A DNA stretch of 44,178 nt from Dehalococcoidales bacterium (GTDB lineage Bacteria > Chloroflexota > Dehalococcoidia > Dehalococcoidales > UBA2162), in NCBI GenBank assembly GCA_030690265.1, contig JAUYHA010000028.1:1-44178 (forward strand), given 5' to 3'. Both the position numbers and the translations under genes were made by a program. Of the stretch, positions 30,823 to 38,554 are shown in pieces. Position 1 is the stretch's first letter, and each line of letters begins with the position of its first letter. Under the pieces are notes generated by a model, which saw only the letters and a program-made list of their open reading frames with translations, made no database searches and was not told where the DNA came from.

Positions 30823-31702
30823 AACCGGGATTGAATACGGCGATTATGCCTGGAACTTTTATCCCGGCTGTCTGCATCAGCCGCAGGGTATCTGCCCGGT
30901 GACCAACTGCTGGGCGGAAGGGATGTCCAAGAGACAGCGTCAGGACTTTCACCAGCCGCAGCTGCTCCCGGAGAGGTTACTACTGCCTCTCACGATTAAA
31001 AAGCCGGCTCGCATACTGGTCAACTTCATGGGTGACCTCTTCGGTGATTGGGTTGACCCTAACCAGCACATACGGCTAGGAGATATTGGCACTCCACCTG
31101 CTGTAACTGAAGATATGGAGACACCCCTGAAAGGATTCATTTTTCAGGTGATACAGCAATGTCCCCAGCACACTTTCATCTTCCTGACCAAGCGACCGGA
31201 AAACCTAATCAAGTGGAGTCCGTTCCCTGAGAATTGCTGGGTAGGGGTTACCGTCTGGGACAATGAGACATTCTTTCGTGCTATTTATACCCAGCCGCCT
31301 TATGGTATAGGGTTAAAAGCCGTCCGGGCAAAACACAAATGGCTGTCCATTGAACCATTACTCGGCCAGATTCACATCAAAACGCAAGACCTTACTGGCA
31401 TCGATTGGCTCGTCATTGGGGCGCAGACCGGTTACAAGGGCAAATTGGTTGAATTCCAGAAGACGCACCCTGCCCTACAACTTGTGAAGCTCTCCGCCGA
31501 TGGTTCGCAGTATGTTCTCCTGCCACCACTCGAATGGGTCAGGGAGATAGTCGAAGCGGCCAATGCTGTCGGCATCCCGGTGTGGCTAAAGGATAACCTT
31601 TACAAGCTACTGATGGAAAGACCGGCTGAAGACCACGATTTATACTGGGAGGACATGGCTAATCAAAGACAGGAATTGCCAGATAGGAAGGTGAAGGTTT
31701 AA
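30806..31702 (+). CDS. DUF5131 (phage Gp37/Gp68) family protein, 298 aa
   Basis: Hallmarks are IEYGDYAWNFYPGC with a Cys cluster (GC ... CPVTNCWAE), LVNFMGDLFGDWV, FIFLTKRPENL, NCWVGVTVWD, KWLSIEPLLG and WLVIGAQTGY. The family is common in phages and mobile elements and resembles a radical-SAM-like barrel; its reaction is unknown. Length is near the family norm. Confidence 0.9.
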   Translation: MKRLSRTGIEYGDYAWNFYPGCLHQPQGICPVTNCWAEGMSKRQRQDFHQPQLLPERLLLPLTIKKPARILVNFMGDLFGDWVDPNQHIRLGDIGTPPAVTEDMETPLKGFIFQVIQQCPQHTFIFLTKRPENLIKWSPFPENCWVGVTVWDNETFFRAIYTQPPYGIGLKAVRAKHKWLSIEPLLGQIHIKTQDLTGIDWLVIGAQTGYKGKLVEFQKTHPALQLVKLSADGSQYVLLPPLEWVREIVEAANAVGIPVWLKDNLYKLLMERPAEDHDLYWEDMANQRQELPDRKVKV

Positions 31703-32262
31703 TGGCCAATCGTTTCCAAATTCGCCAGCACGAAATAGCCTACAAGTTCATCGCCGCTAGGGATGGTGATTTTTGCCTCCAGTGTAAGAAGAAGCCGCCG
31801 GCTGTCAAGCTCCAGATTGACCATGCTGATAATGATCCGGATAACTGGGACCCCGAGAACCTTCATCTGCTTTGCCAGAAGCATAACCTTGAACTCCGCG
31901 GCAAGACTGCGGCCGAGCATAAAAGGCTCATTCGTACCTATAGTGCTAACAATGAGAGAGAGCGAGCGCGAGAGAGAGGGAGAGAAAACACTCACCTGGT
32001 CAAAGACCTAGTCGACTTCAGGAATGCATCCCCGGAGATGAAGGCAAACTCATACTATGAAACGCAGTACCGGGAATGGCTACTTACTATCGTCAGAGAA
32101 CATGGGTTCATTACAAAGGTCGAGGCTATAAACTCCGGAGCAGAGGTAGTGGGGTGTTCACCCCTTACCGCTAATCGGTACCTGTCCAAGCTTACTAGTT
32201 CTGTTGGTCCGTTAAAGGAGAGTAAGGATGCCACCGGTACCGTGGTAATAAGCTTCCGGTAA
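31702..32262 (+). CDS. HNH endonuclease-like protein, 186 aa
   Basis: Overlaps the previous stop by one base. An HNH core is seen: Cys25-x-x-Cys28 (FCLQC), Asp40-His41 (IDH), Asn in NWDPENLHLLCQKHN, and Cys58/His61. A charged Arg/Glu run (NERERARERGREN) from a GA-rich DNA tract links to a C-terminal winged-helix-like domain (TKVEAINSGAEVVGCSPLTANRYLSK). Likely a homing- or phage-type nuclease with a specificity domain. Confidence 0.85.
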   Translation: MANRFQIRQHEIAYKFIAARDGDFCLQCKKKPPAVKLQIDHADNDPDNWDPENLHLLCQKHNLELRGKTAAEHKRLIRTYSANNERERARERGRENTHLVKDLVDFRNASPEMKANSYYETQYREWLLTIVREHGFITKVEAINSGAEVVGCSPLTANRYLSKLTSSVGPLKESKDATGTVVISFR

Positions 32263-32279
32263 AATAAATGCTATGCTAC

Positions 32280-32308
32280 TTGACAAGTGATGTCATAACC
32301 GCTATGGT
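32280..32308 (+). promoter_or_regulatory. Promoter for the RHH gene
   Basis: TTGACA (32280-32285), 17 bases, TATGGT (32303-32308), followed by AAGGGGGCTAAGGACA before the GTG at 32330. Confidence 0.75.
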
Positions 32309-32329
32309 AAGTAAAGGGGGCTAAGGACA

Positions 32330-32524
32330 GTGGAAAAGATAGACCGAAAGGACATGACTACTATCTGGGTGGAGAAGTCTTTAGCTAAGAAGTTAAGGCA
32401 ACTCGGTACGATGGATGATACTTACAGTACGGTTATCCGGCGTCTCATGAACGGCAGCAAGCCTGATGAGAAGGAGGCGCTGGGGGAGCATGGGCAAGAT
32501 GTTATTGGGCGTAGCCATCACTAA
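32330..32524 (+). CDS. Ribbon-helix-helix regulator, 64 aa
   Basis: GTG start. MTTIWVEKSLAKKLRQLG and DDTYSTVIRRLM form the strand and two helices of a VapB/CopG-like RHH domain. No toxin gene follows; the next gene is a zinc-ribbon protein. The overlap (35 bases) with that gene suggests coupling. Confidence 0.85.
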   Translation: MEKIDRKDMTTIWVEKSLAKKLRQLGTMDDTYSTVIRRLMNGSKPDEKEALGEHGQDVIGRSHH

Positions 32525-32741
32525 ACAAGATAAAGAGGGCACGCTTTACGTTGAGTACCGACAGTGTGACAAGTGCCAGAGCGAGTATCGGCTTTACTAC
32601 CGGTCCGGGAAAGAGGTAGAGGAGACGTTTCAGACGCTTGCTAAGAGACTGGGGAACAAGCCTAACGAGCAGGACTTGTGCTTCAGTTGCCAAAACAATA
32701 TCATCGCAGGCCAGATAATAATGATGCCATTGCAAGTATGA
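32490..32741 (+). CDS. Zinc-ribbon protein, 83 aa
   Basis: ATG 32490 is preferred over an upstream start in the RHH gene. CDKCQSEYRLYYRSG and CFSCQN provide four Cys, with a helix between (EETFQTLAKRLG). Likely a small nucleic-acid-binding protein. Confidence 0.75.
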   Translation: MGKMLLGVAITKQDKEGTLYVEYRQCDKCQSEYRLYYRSGKEVEETFQTLAKRLGNKPNEQDLCFSCQNNIIAGQIIMMPLQV

Positions 32742-32752
32742 GAGACTAATAA

Positions 32753-32932
32753 ATGATATGTCCTCAGTGTGGTAGTAGGGATGTTATCTCGTCTTCTGAC
32801 GCTGAGGCAAAACTGTTGGAAGCTGCATGCCAAAACTGTCAATACGAGTGGCAAGAACATTACAATCCTGACCACCTTCCGGAGAAAAGCGAACCGGCTT
32901 TCTTAGTCCAAGGTGGAAAGTCGGTCATCTGA
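32753..32932 (+). CDS. Zinc-ribbon protein, 59 aa
   Basis: Reads MICPQCGSRDVISSSDAEAK and then CQNCQYEW: a canonical four-Cys zinc ribbon with treble-clef spacing. It overlaps the convergent minus gene by 30 bases. Third zinc protein in a row. Confidence 0.75.
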   Translation: MICPQCGSRDVISSSDAEAKLLEAACQNCQYEWQEHYNPDHLPEKSEPAFLVQGGKSVI

Positions 32933-33121
32933 AAGGGGAAGGTGGAGTCCGGCCTTCAGTAATACTTCCTTTGTCACGGCATCCAAAATTTCCGTTACGC
33001 CTTCTCCAGATCGCCCGGCCCACTTCATCCGTATCACCTCAGGCACCGTCGAGAGAGCTCCTTGAGCATCTACTGCAGTCACAGGATAGGTAAAGATAAC
33101 CTTTACTATAAAGCAGGGCAT
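32903..33121 (-). CDS. Hypothetical protein, 72 aa
   Basis: Last gene of the right minus-strand operon. Beta-rich start (CFIVKVIFTYPVTAVDAQG) with a C-terminal helical piece. Overlaps the upstream gene by 16 bases. No family recognised. Confidence 0.7.
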   Translation of the reverse strand: MPCFIVKVIFTYPVTAVDAQGALSTVPEVIRMKWAGRSGEGVTEILDAVTKEVLLKAGLHLPLSDDRLSTLD

Positions 33122-33429
33122 AGTCCTTTACTCCTTTCTATCCAGCCCCTAATTTCCTCAGTACTGATCTCCCACTTTTCTTTCCAGCCGGCGACAAATT
33201 CTCTCTTGAAGGACTGGTGCAGGCGCACCGAGAGCTCGTCATCACCAGTCACATCGAGAAGTAATGCTAAGCTCAGTTGAGCGGGCCCACTCCCCCCATA
33301 GCCCCACTGGAAGCCATCAGGTGAGTGGTTAAACAGTTTCTGTGATGGCTTTGGGGAGAGCGGCTGACCGTCTTTAGCGACCACTAAAGACCCGACTTCC
33401 TGGTAACGATACCCCCTATAGATTGACAT
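33106..33429 (-). CDS. DUF6166-like protein, 107 aa
   Basis: The segment GQPLSPKPSQKLFNHSPDGFQWGYGGSGPAQLSLALLLD matches the small DUF6166 family of phages, plasmids and bacteria, which shares W-G-Y-x-G-S-G-P-A-Q-L. Unknown function; often beside replication and nucleotide genes. Confidence 0.8.
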   Translation of the reverse strand: MSIYRGYRYQEVGSLVVAKDGQPLSPKPSQKLFNHSPDGFQWGYGGSGPAQLSLALLLDVTGDDELSVRLHQSFKREFVAGWKEKWEISTEEIRGWIERSKGLCPAL

Positions 33430-33447
33430 GATTATCCCTCATTTCGC

Positions 33448-33702
33448 TCAGCATTGGACAGGAATGCCGAACGCTTTCTTGATAGCGTTCTCAATTTCTG
33501 CCCTGTCCTCTTCCCGCGGCGGGCACCGCCATCCGATGATTTTCCCGGAGAAGTCATCGGCAGCCATTGCCGCCCAAACTTCAAAGGCATCGTGGATTAC
33601 AAACCAGCTCCCCGATGTCGTCGCCGTAGGTATACGGGTGACGGTAAACTTATTCCCACCCGTCTCTATAATATCCTGTTCTAGAACAACATCTTTAGGC
33701 AT
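33448..33702 (-). CDS. Hypothetical protein, 84 aa
   Basis: ATG 33702 follows AAAGGAGGTGACAATC; longer frame rejected. Compact alpha/beta sequence (VTRIPTATTSGSWFVIHD, FEVWAAMAADDFSGK). No family recognised. Confidence 0.75.
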   Translation of the reverse strand: MPKDVVLEQDIIETGGNKFTVTRIPTATTSGSWFVIHDAFEVWAAMAADDFSGKIIGWRCPPREEDRAEIENAIKKAFGIPVQC

Positions 33703-33746
33703 GATTGTCACCTCCTTTCCAATTGACAAAAAATCTTAAAGTAAAG

Positions 33747-33851
33747 TTAGCCGCCCTTTTTACCGGTTTTACCGGGTAGATGAAACAATAACAAATGTGT
33801 TACCTGAGTCAGGATCAGAATTCCGATTATTATGTTCTGTAAGACTTCCAT
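33747..33851 (-). CDS. Small membrane peptide, 34 aa
   Basis: AAAAGGAGGGAAAACC precedes ATG. A hydrophobic N-terminal helix (VLQNIIIGILILTQVTHLLLF) is followed by a basic tail (HLPGKTGKKGG). Good ribosome site and composition support a genuine membrane peptide. Confidence 0.65.
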   Translation of the reverse strand: MEVLQNIIIGILILTQVTHLLLFHLPGKTGKKGG

Positions 33852-33865
33852 GGTTTTCCCTCCTT

Positions 33866-34354
33866 TTAGAAGAATGAGGGCTGGGCCGGCACTGTCTCCA
33901 GCTCCTTTTCTTTTGACTCTTCCTTTGACTGGCGCCGTTGTCCTCTCGCCTTCTCCTTACGGTGTTTTACCCGCCGCTCGTAGATCCAGTTCTTCAACTG
34001 CCGCAGCTCTCGCTGCTGGTAATCCGTCAAGGTGACTACCCTGAGGTCTTCGGGCATTTTGTCTTTCATTTCTTTACCCGTGAGGTATACGTATATCTCG
34101 GTCCAGTCACTTCCGATCGGAGCGGTGAGCGAGGCGGTGAATAGGTAGCAGGTGGCCTCGGCATCGGTGGCGGTTATTTCTCTGCTTTCCTTAGTGGCCA
34201 ACATGTTTTCCATGAGACGCTCAAGAGTGACCCTGGTTCTCATCCACTCGGGCAGGTCATCTCCCCAGCCGCCGGGCATTACTATGATGGGGTCGAAGAG
34301 GGCGCCAACTATATCGTCTATCCATCCATCAGTTTTTCTTTTAGAGATTGTCAC
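33866..34354 (-). CDS. Hypothetical protein with QPxxF C-terminus, 162 aa
   Basis: GAAAGGAGGGAATGTGACA precedes the start. N-terminal acidic region, central alpha/beta domain (AEATCYLFTASLTAPIG), then a highly basic helix (ERRVKHRKEKARGQRRQSK) and a flexible Glu/Lys tail ending PAQPSFF. The ending resembles the Q-x-x-L-F clamp-binding peptide and is shared with the protein at 36913. Confidence 0.75.
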   Translation of the reverse strand: MTISKRKTDGWIDDIVGALFDPIIVMPGGWGDDLPEWMRTRVTLERLMENMLATKESREITATDAEATCYLFTASLTAPIGSDWTEIYVYLTGKEMKDKMPEDLRVVTLTDYQQRELRQLKNWIYERRVKHRKEKARGQRRQSKEESKEKELETVPAQPSFF

Positions 34355-34366
34355 ATTCCCTCCTTT

Positions 34367-34801
34367 CTAAGCATAATGGCTCGAGTACTGCGGCTTACCT
34401 TCCCAAAGGTCACACCAGCCATAAGGTACCGGGATATAGTACCGAAGCGTACCGTCCTCTTTGACGTAGAATGATACTCGCTTGGTGATGGTGGGGTTCT
34501 CCGGGCTAAAGTTATGGTCATTCTTGGTTAGGGCCTGAGTGCCGTTAGCCACAAAGGCATCTTTCTCCGGCAGCCGGCTTTCGGACATGAAGCCTTCGGA
34601 CCCTGGGACTATGTTGGTTCCAATCTTCCGCAGTGCTACCGACGCTGGCTTAACCTCTACTACCTGGTAGAAGTCACAATTGGTCTGGTCGTAGCCCCAT
34701 GAGTGATGAAGAATATCTCCTTCTTTATAGGGATTCTGAAACCGGGCGCGGGCTTCCTGCTTGGTCTTTTTTCGCTGCTCCTTAAAACTGAGTTCTACCA
34801 T
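34367..34801 (-). CDS. WGYDQTN-motif protein, 144 aa
   Basis: ATG 34801 follows AAAGGAGGTAAC; upstream extension rejected. KEGDILHHSWGYDQTNCDFYQVVEV is a motif conserved in many phage proteins of unknown function. A beta hairpin (RYYIPVPYGWCDLW) follows. Immediately downstream of the clamp gene. Confidence 0.85.
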   Translation of the reverse strand: MVELSFKEQRKKTKQEARARFQNPYKEGDILHHSWGYDQTNCDFYQVVEVKPASVALRKIGTNIVPGSEGFMSESRLPEKDAFVANGTQALTKNDHNFSPENPTITKRVSFYVKEDGTLRYYIPVPYGWCDLWEGKPQYSSHYA

Positions 34802-34875
34802 GTTACCTCCTTTCGTGGTATAATATCGGGGTACCGGGGCTCGCCGGCCCCAGCACCTCGATTCCCGGGTCAAGA

Positions 34876-36156
34876 TTACTTGGTCGCCTTTCTACTGCGG
34901 TTCTTGCGGGTTGGTGTAGTAGCCACGGCAACAGCTTCTACCGGCTCAGGTGACCCTTCGTCGGTCTCCTGAGCCGCGTCAGCAGTTCCCTTTTCGAGGG
35001 AGGCCTCCGGTTCCTTAGCGGCCACCGGCTCATCACCCCATTCTACGAACATGGGCATGATGAGAACACGCGGCGAACTCTGGTACTCGAAGACTACCGG
35101 GCCGGTCTTGTCGTAGTGGGAGAGGACGATGATACCCTGCTTACCGGAAAGGTAGCGTAGAAGGTAGTCGTAGTTGACCGCCGTTCTCCCCGGTTCACCC
35201 TGGGTGGTGATGGTATCCATCGTGGCAGCGATTTCCTGCTCCTCTCCTCTGGCGGAAACGGTTAGCTTGCCATCAGCGAATACCAGTCTGACGATACCAC
35301 TACCGTCTTTGGCAATAGCTCGGACTCGCTTGACTGCCGCTTCCAGCTGCGGGGCGAAGAGCTGGCTCTGCAAAATAGGCTCTCCCTTGGGAATGAGCTT
35401 CAGAAACTCCGGGGGGTTACCGTCTATCAGGTTGACGATGACGGATGCCGTAGAGCCGAAGTCGAACCTGACTTTGCCTTTGCTCAGGAGAGCCATGTGG
35501 AGCTGCCGCTTGGCGATAATTATCGGGATTATGGAATCGCCACCCGATGGCGGAGTCCGCGGCGTCCTGGCAAAGACATAGCCCAGGATATGGACGCTAC
35601 GCGCCGGCAGTATGATTTTCTCCTCGAGGGGGAAGGAAAGGGCCAGCACCTGATGGGACATTGTGAAACCATCTCCTGCTGCGACTTCAATGGGATTGCC
35701 CAATACCAGGGTTACCCCACAAAGGATCGGCCGACCTTCCTCAGTCGCTGCGTAGGACAATGCAGCCGCCATTGCCGGCATCAGTGTATCGCCATCAATT
35801 AAGCCCTCAGCCCTGGTTGGCATTTCGGGTAGTACCGGGAAATCTTCCACATCCTCGGTGGGGTAGCTGGCGGTACCGCCGTTCCATGCCAGGGAGATCT
35901 TCCTGTTCTGAGCCTCAATCTTAAGTACCCCGTTGCCGGGTATATACTTCAGTGAATCGGCAAGCGAGGCGAAAGGAAGTAGCATAGGCTCAGTCGCTTC
36001 AGGTAGGTCGGCTATGACCATGGTCTCCAGGTCGGTCGCAACCGCCTTGCCATCGCCAACCCTGATATAGCTAGTGGCTTTTAGGGTAGACTTTTTGGAG
36101 ATTACCGGCTTCACCAACTCCAGCAGCTCTTTCAGCTTGTTAACTTGAATTTCCAT
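34876..36156 (-). CDS. DnaN-like sliding clamp with long C-terminal tail, 426 aa
   Basis: Residues 1-373 show the DnaN pattern: MEIQVNKLKELLELVKPVISKK, ATDLETMVIADLP, AFASLADSLKYI-like, and RVLIMPMF at the end of the third domain. The residues 374-426 form an extra charged tail (AKEPEASLEKGTAD ... KNRSRKATK), rich in Glu then in Arg/Lys. Family clamps end near residue 366. The ring tethers polymerase and other partners to DNA. No polymerase is encoded, so host enzymes would be recruited. AAAGGAGGTGAAATACAA precedes ATG. Confidence 0.9.
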   Translation of the reverse strand: MEIQVNKLKELLELVKPVISKKSTLKATSYIRVGDGKAVATDLETMVIADLPEATEPMLLPFASLADSLKYIPGNGVLKIEAQNRKISLAWNGGTASYPTEDVEDFPVLPEMPTRAEGLIDGDTLMPAMAAALSYAATEEGRPILCGVTLVLGNPIEVAAGDGFTMSHQVLALSFPLEEKIILPARSVHILGYVFARTPRTPPSGGDSIIPIIIAKRQLHMALLSKGKVRFDFGSTASVIVNLIDGNPPEFLKLIPKGEPILQSQLFAPQLEAAVKRVRAIAKDGSGIVRLVFADGKLTVSARGEEQEIAATMDTITTQGEPGRTAVNYDYLLRYLSGKQGIIVLSHYDKTGPVVFEYQSSPRVLIMPMFVEWGDEPVAAKEPEASLEKGTADAAQETDEGSPEPVEAVAVATTPTRKNRSRKATK

Positions 36157-36239
36157 TTGTATTTCACCTCCTTTGTGGCCACTTATTCAGCCTCTGGAGG
36201 CCAGCCCAAAAGCTTGTGCGATTACTAAACCTTTCCTAC

Positions 36240-36422
36240 TTAGCGATTCATAACATTGTGAGCTTTAGGTTTTACCCATTCCTTGCAGCGGGGACACCAC
36301 TTCTTCGTCTCCCTACTCCGGGAAAGAACATCATGGGCAAGAAAATCAACAGGATAATGTCCGTCATGGTCTTTGTATCTCAATCCCGCCTTCTTGCAGT
36401 TAGGGCAAAAATCTACATCCAT
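36240..36422 (-). CDS. Zinc-ribbon protein, 60 aa
   Basis: Start ATG 36422 is best spaced from AAGGAG (36425 also possible). CPNCKKAGLRYKDHDGHYPV and CPRCKEWVKPK form a four-Cys site. Between the clamp and an unknown gene. Confidence 0.75.
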   Translation of the reverse strand: MDVDFCPNCKKAGLRYKDHDGHYPVDFLAHDVLSRSRETKKWCPRCKEWVKPKAHNVMNR

Positions 36423-36447
36423 CATCCTCTCCTTATTAAATGTTAAT

Positions 36448-36900
36448 CTAGTTCCACGGAGGCTCCATGAAATCCTCGCCCAGCAACTTTGCCGCTTTCT
36501 CGCAGAGCACCATGCCTGCAATCTGGTTACCGCCCCACGATGTTCCCCATAACTTGGAGGTGAATCGAGCAACCGCTCGCCAAGAACAGTCTTCTTCGAC
36601 CCGTAGTTGTCGTATCATATTAGCAATGCTCCTGTTAACTTCGATTTGCTGGCGAAAGTGCGCTACAGCCTTATTACCGGCCTCCAACAAGACCGTCAGA
36701 TCGCCAGGCGCGAGCTGACGCAATCGGGAAACCTCGGCCTGGGCCTCCGGGGTTCCCTTACCGGATAGCTTGGCTTGATCCAGTGCCTCATATGGGGTAA
36801 TCCCACCAGCGGACTTACGTAGCACACGGTCCCAGGTGACCAAAACGGCGGTGCCAGCCTTTGCCTCTTTTATAACCTGCTTGTCATCGCGGTCAAGCAT
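36448..36900 (-). CDS. Hypothetical protein, 150 aa
   Basis: All-helical with an N-terminal part (DRDDKQVIKEAKAGTAVLVTWDRVLRK) and a C-terminal segment containing CSWRAVARFTSKLWGTSWGGNQIAG, which resembles a helix-turn-helix. May bind DNA. AGGAGAGAAGGTAT precedes ATG. Confidence 0.75.
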   Translation of the reverse strand: MLDRDDKQVIKEAKAGTAVLVTWDRVLRKSAGGITPYEALDQAKLSGKGTPEAQAEVSRLRQLAPGDLTVLLEAGNKAVAHFRQQIEVNRSIANMIRQLRVEEDCSWRAVARFTSKLWGTSWGGNQIAGMVLCEKAAKLLGEDFMEPPWN

Positions 36901-36912
36901 ATACCTTCTCTC

Positions 36913-37209
36913 CTAAAACATTTTCGGTTGCGCCGGAACTGCTTTAGCGGCCCCCTGCTTCTTTGCCGCTGTGGTTGCCGTTCTAGTTGGAGCTTTCGCT
37001 ACCGGCTCAGGGATTGTAGATTTGGGATTGTGCGGAGCAGCATCCCACTGTAGGTTAGCTTCTTCGACGAACGATGGTATCCGCTCGAGGGCTGTCTGTA
37101 GGTTACCCTGCAGAGTAGCCATCTTCGGGTCACAGTCGCTCGCCGCAGCTCCCAGAAAGATACGGTCCTCTTTGATGATGATACTTACCCTTAGTTCTTC
37201 CCTTGGCAT
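36913..37209 (-). CDS. Hypothetical protein with QPxxF C-terminus, 98 aa
   Basis: ATG 37209 follows AGGAAGGAGGTAAAT; the upstream extension overlaps the E1 gene and is rejected. N-terminal domain (ELRVSIIIKEDRIFLGAAAS) is alpha/beta. A Pro/Ala/Lys-rich tail ends VPAQPKMF, matching the ending of the protein at 33866. A clamp-interaction role is plausible. It occupies the position of PRTRC protein E but I see no match to that family. Confidence 0.7.
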   Translation of the reverse strand: MPREELRVSIIIKEDRIFLGAAASDCDPKMATLQGNLQTALERIPSFVEEANLQWDAAPHNPKSTIPEPVAKAPTRTATTAAKKQGAAKAVPAQPKMF

Positions 37210-37211
37210 AT

Positions 37212-38021
37212 TTACCTCCTTCCTTTTTCCTCTTTTTCTATTAGCCTGCTTGGCCTTATTCCCGTTAATCGGAACACTACTTCTGGTGAAGCCATGGTTG
37301 GGGTTAGTGTGCCGGCGTCTAAATCGAGTAACAGTTGCATCCACGGGCAGGTGCCTTCGATAATGCGCCTTACCACCTCGAGCACCAGGGCAGCCATGGC
37401 TTGATTGATAGTGGGTCCTTGTTCATCCGCGGCAACGGCTTCGGCGCAGCTCCGGTCCCTGGGTACCTGGGCCAGTATTGCCGGCTGCTGAATAGTGGGG
37501 AGCGGCAACCGGAAGCAGAGCCCGGCGACGAAAGACGGGTGCAATTTGGCAGTCTGTGAATTGCCTATGAGTACCTGGCCGAAGTTGTGCCCGTTGCCGG
37601 AGTCAACCCACCATTGCCCGTCACGGAGACGGCTGGCGATCGCTTGACGCGCCGGCCCATTGTCGACGCACCCCACGATTATTCCATGGGGCAAATCGCC
37701 GGCGCCGGCCGGCAAGACACTGTATTGCACCGGACGCTGGTATTTAACCGCCAGGCGCTTTGCCAGCGCCTCACTCTTAAATAGCCCAATGTCGGCGGTA
37801 GTAAAACTCTGCCGGTTCAGGTTGTCCTCTTCTACGGTATCCATATCAATGAGCACAAGATTCTTGTCTCTGGGTAACCACCGGGCCAAACTATCGGCGA
37901 CAAAGCCACCGGTACCACCGCAGCCCACGATAGTGACCGCCTCCACCCGGGAGTTGCCTATTTCAAATGTCTTACGGTCCCACGATAGAGCAATTTTATA
38001 CAAAGACCTCCCCCTTCTCAA
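37212..38021 (-). CDS. E1-like ThiF-family adenylyltransferase (PRTRC ThiF)
   Basis: Rossmann adenylation domain with GCGGTGG (33-39), ATP-binding pattern D59-x-D61 and NLNRQ (67-71), CVDN (118-121). Cys192 (RDRSCAEAV) lies where PRTRC/ThiF E1 enzymes have the conserved catalytic Cys. It would adenylate and thioesterify the C-terminus of the Ubl at 40547. The start is uncertain: TTG 38021 overlaps the JAB gene by 26 bases, and a later TTG is possible. Role in this replicon is not known. Confidence 0.9.
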   Translation of the reverse strand: MRRGRSLYKIALSWDRKTFEIGNSRVEAVTIVGCGGTGGFVADSLARWLPRDKNLVLIDMDTVEEDNLNRQSFTTADIGLFKSEALAKRLAVKYQRPVQYSVLPAGAGDLPHGIIVGCVDNGPARQAIASRLRDGQWWVDSGNGHNFGQVLIGNSQTAKLHPSFVAGLCFRLPLPTIQQPAILAQVPRDRSCAEAVAADEQGPTINQAMAALVLEVVRRIIEGTCPWMQLLLDLDAGTLTPTMASPEVVFRLTGIRPSRLIEKEEKGRR

Positions 38022-38547
38022 TAGTCAGAAAGTAGCCATAAACGCCCAGCCGGAGTGTCAACGTAGGAGTTAAGCTCCGAAGCTCTCCCGCTACGGCATA
38101 CAGACAAAAACCTAACTCATCATCGCTATCTATACTGCTGAAACGAGCCGGCACGCCGCCGGTATGGCTGTGGATATCCAGCACTGTGCCGGGCAAGGTT
38201 TCATATGTCACCGAGGCGGCTGTCTGTGACTGACCTGGGATGGCCAGGCTGTAGTGATCCTGCCAGGTAATCGCCAGATATTGTTCGATATCCGGCTTGG
38301 CGCATAACACCGAAAGAGCCAGGTCAAGGAAATAAATAGAGATTTTCCCATGAATCAGATGGATGCTCTCTTCGATGGGCGCCAGCCCTCTAACCTCTTG
38401 CGGTGCAATACAGACGGTAACCGCCAGGTGAGCGTTCTTGGCTCTCAAGAATAAGCCGCCGGCAGCCATTACGTAATCATAGAAAATCCCGGGTTCACCC
38501 TCGAGTCCAGTCAACGAATTGATCAAAAATCCTACTGGTTTGGTCAT
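37996..38547 (-). CDS. PRTRC protein A-like JAB/JAMM metalloprotease, 183 aa
   Basis: JAMM signature His126-x-His128 (DIHSHTG) with Ser137-x-x-Asp140 and a trailing DDE. The family removes ubiquitin-like tags or trims precursors. N-terminal 110 residues are the family's alpha/beta lead-in. It overlaps the E1 gene by 26 bases, and follows the E2-like gene by 7 bases; the three form one coupled unit. Confidence 0.9.
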   Translation of the reverse strand: MTKPVGFLINSLTGLEGEPGIFYDYVMAAGGLFLRAKNAHLAVTVCIAPQEVRGLAPIEESIHLIHGKISIYFLDLALSVLCAKPDIEQYLAITWQDHYSLAIPGQSQTAASVTYETLPGTVLDIHSHTGGVPARFSSIDSDDELGFCLYAVAGELRSLTPTLTLRLGVYGYFLTIEKGEVFV

Positions 38548-38554
38548 CGTCGTT

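Noticed and set aside
36913-37209. PRTRC protein E
   Set aside because: Position fits, but the sequence shows no recognisable match to that family, so it is listed as hypothetical.
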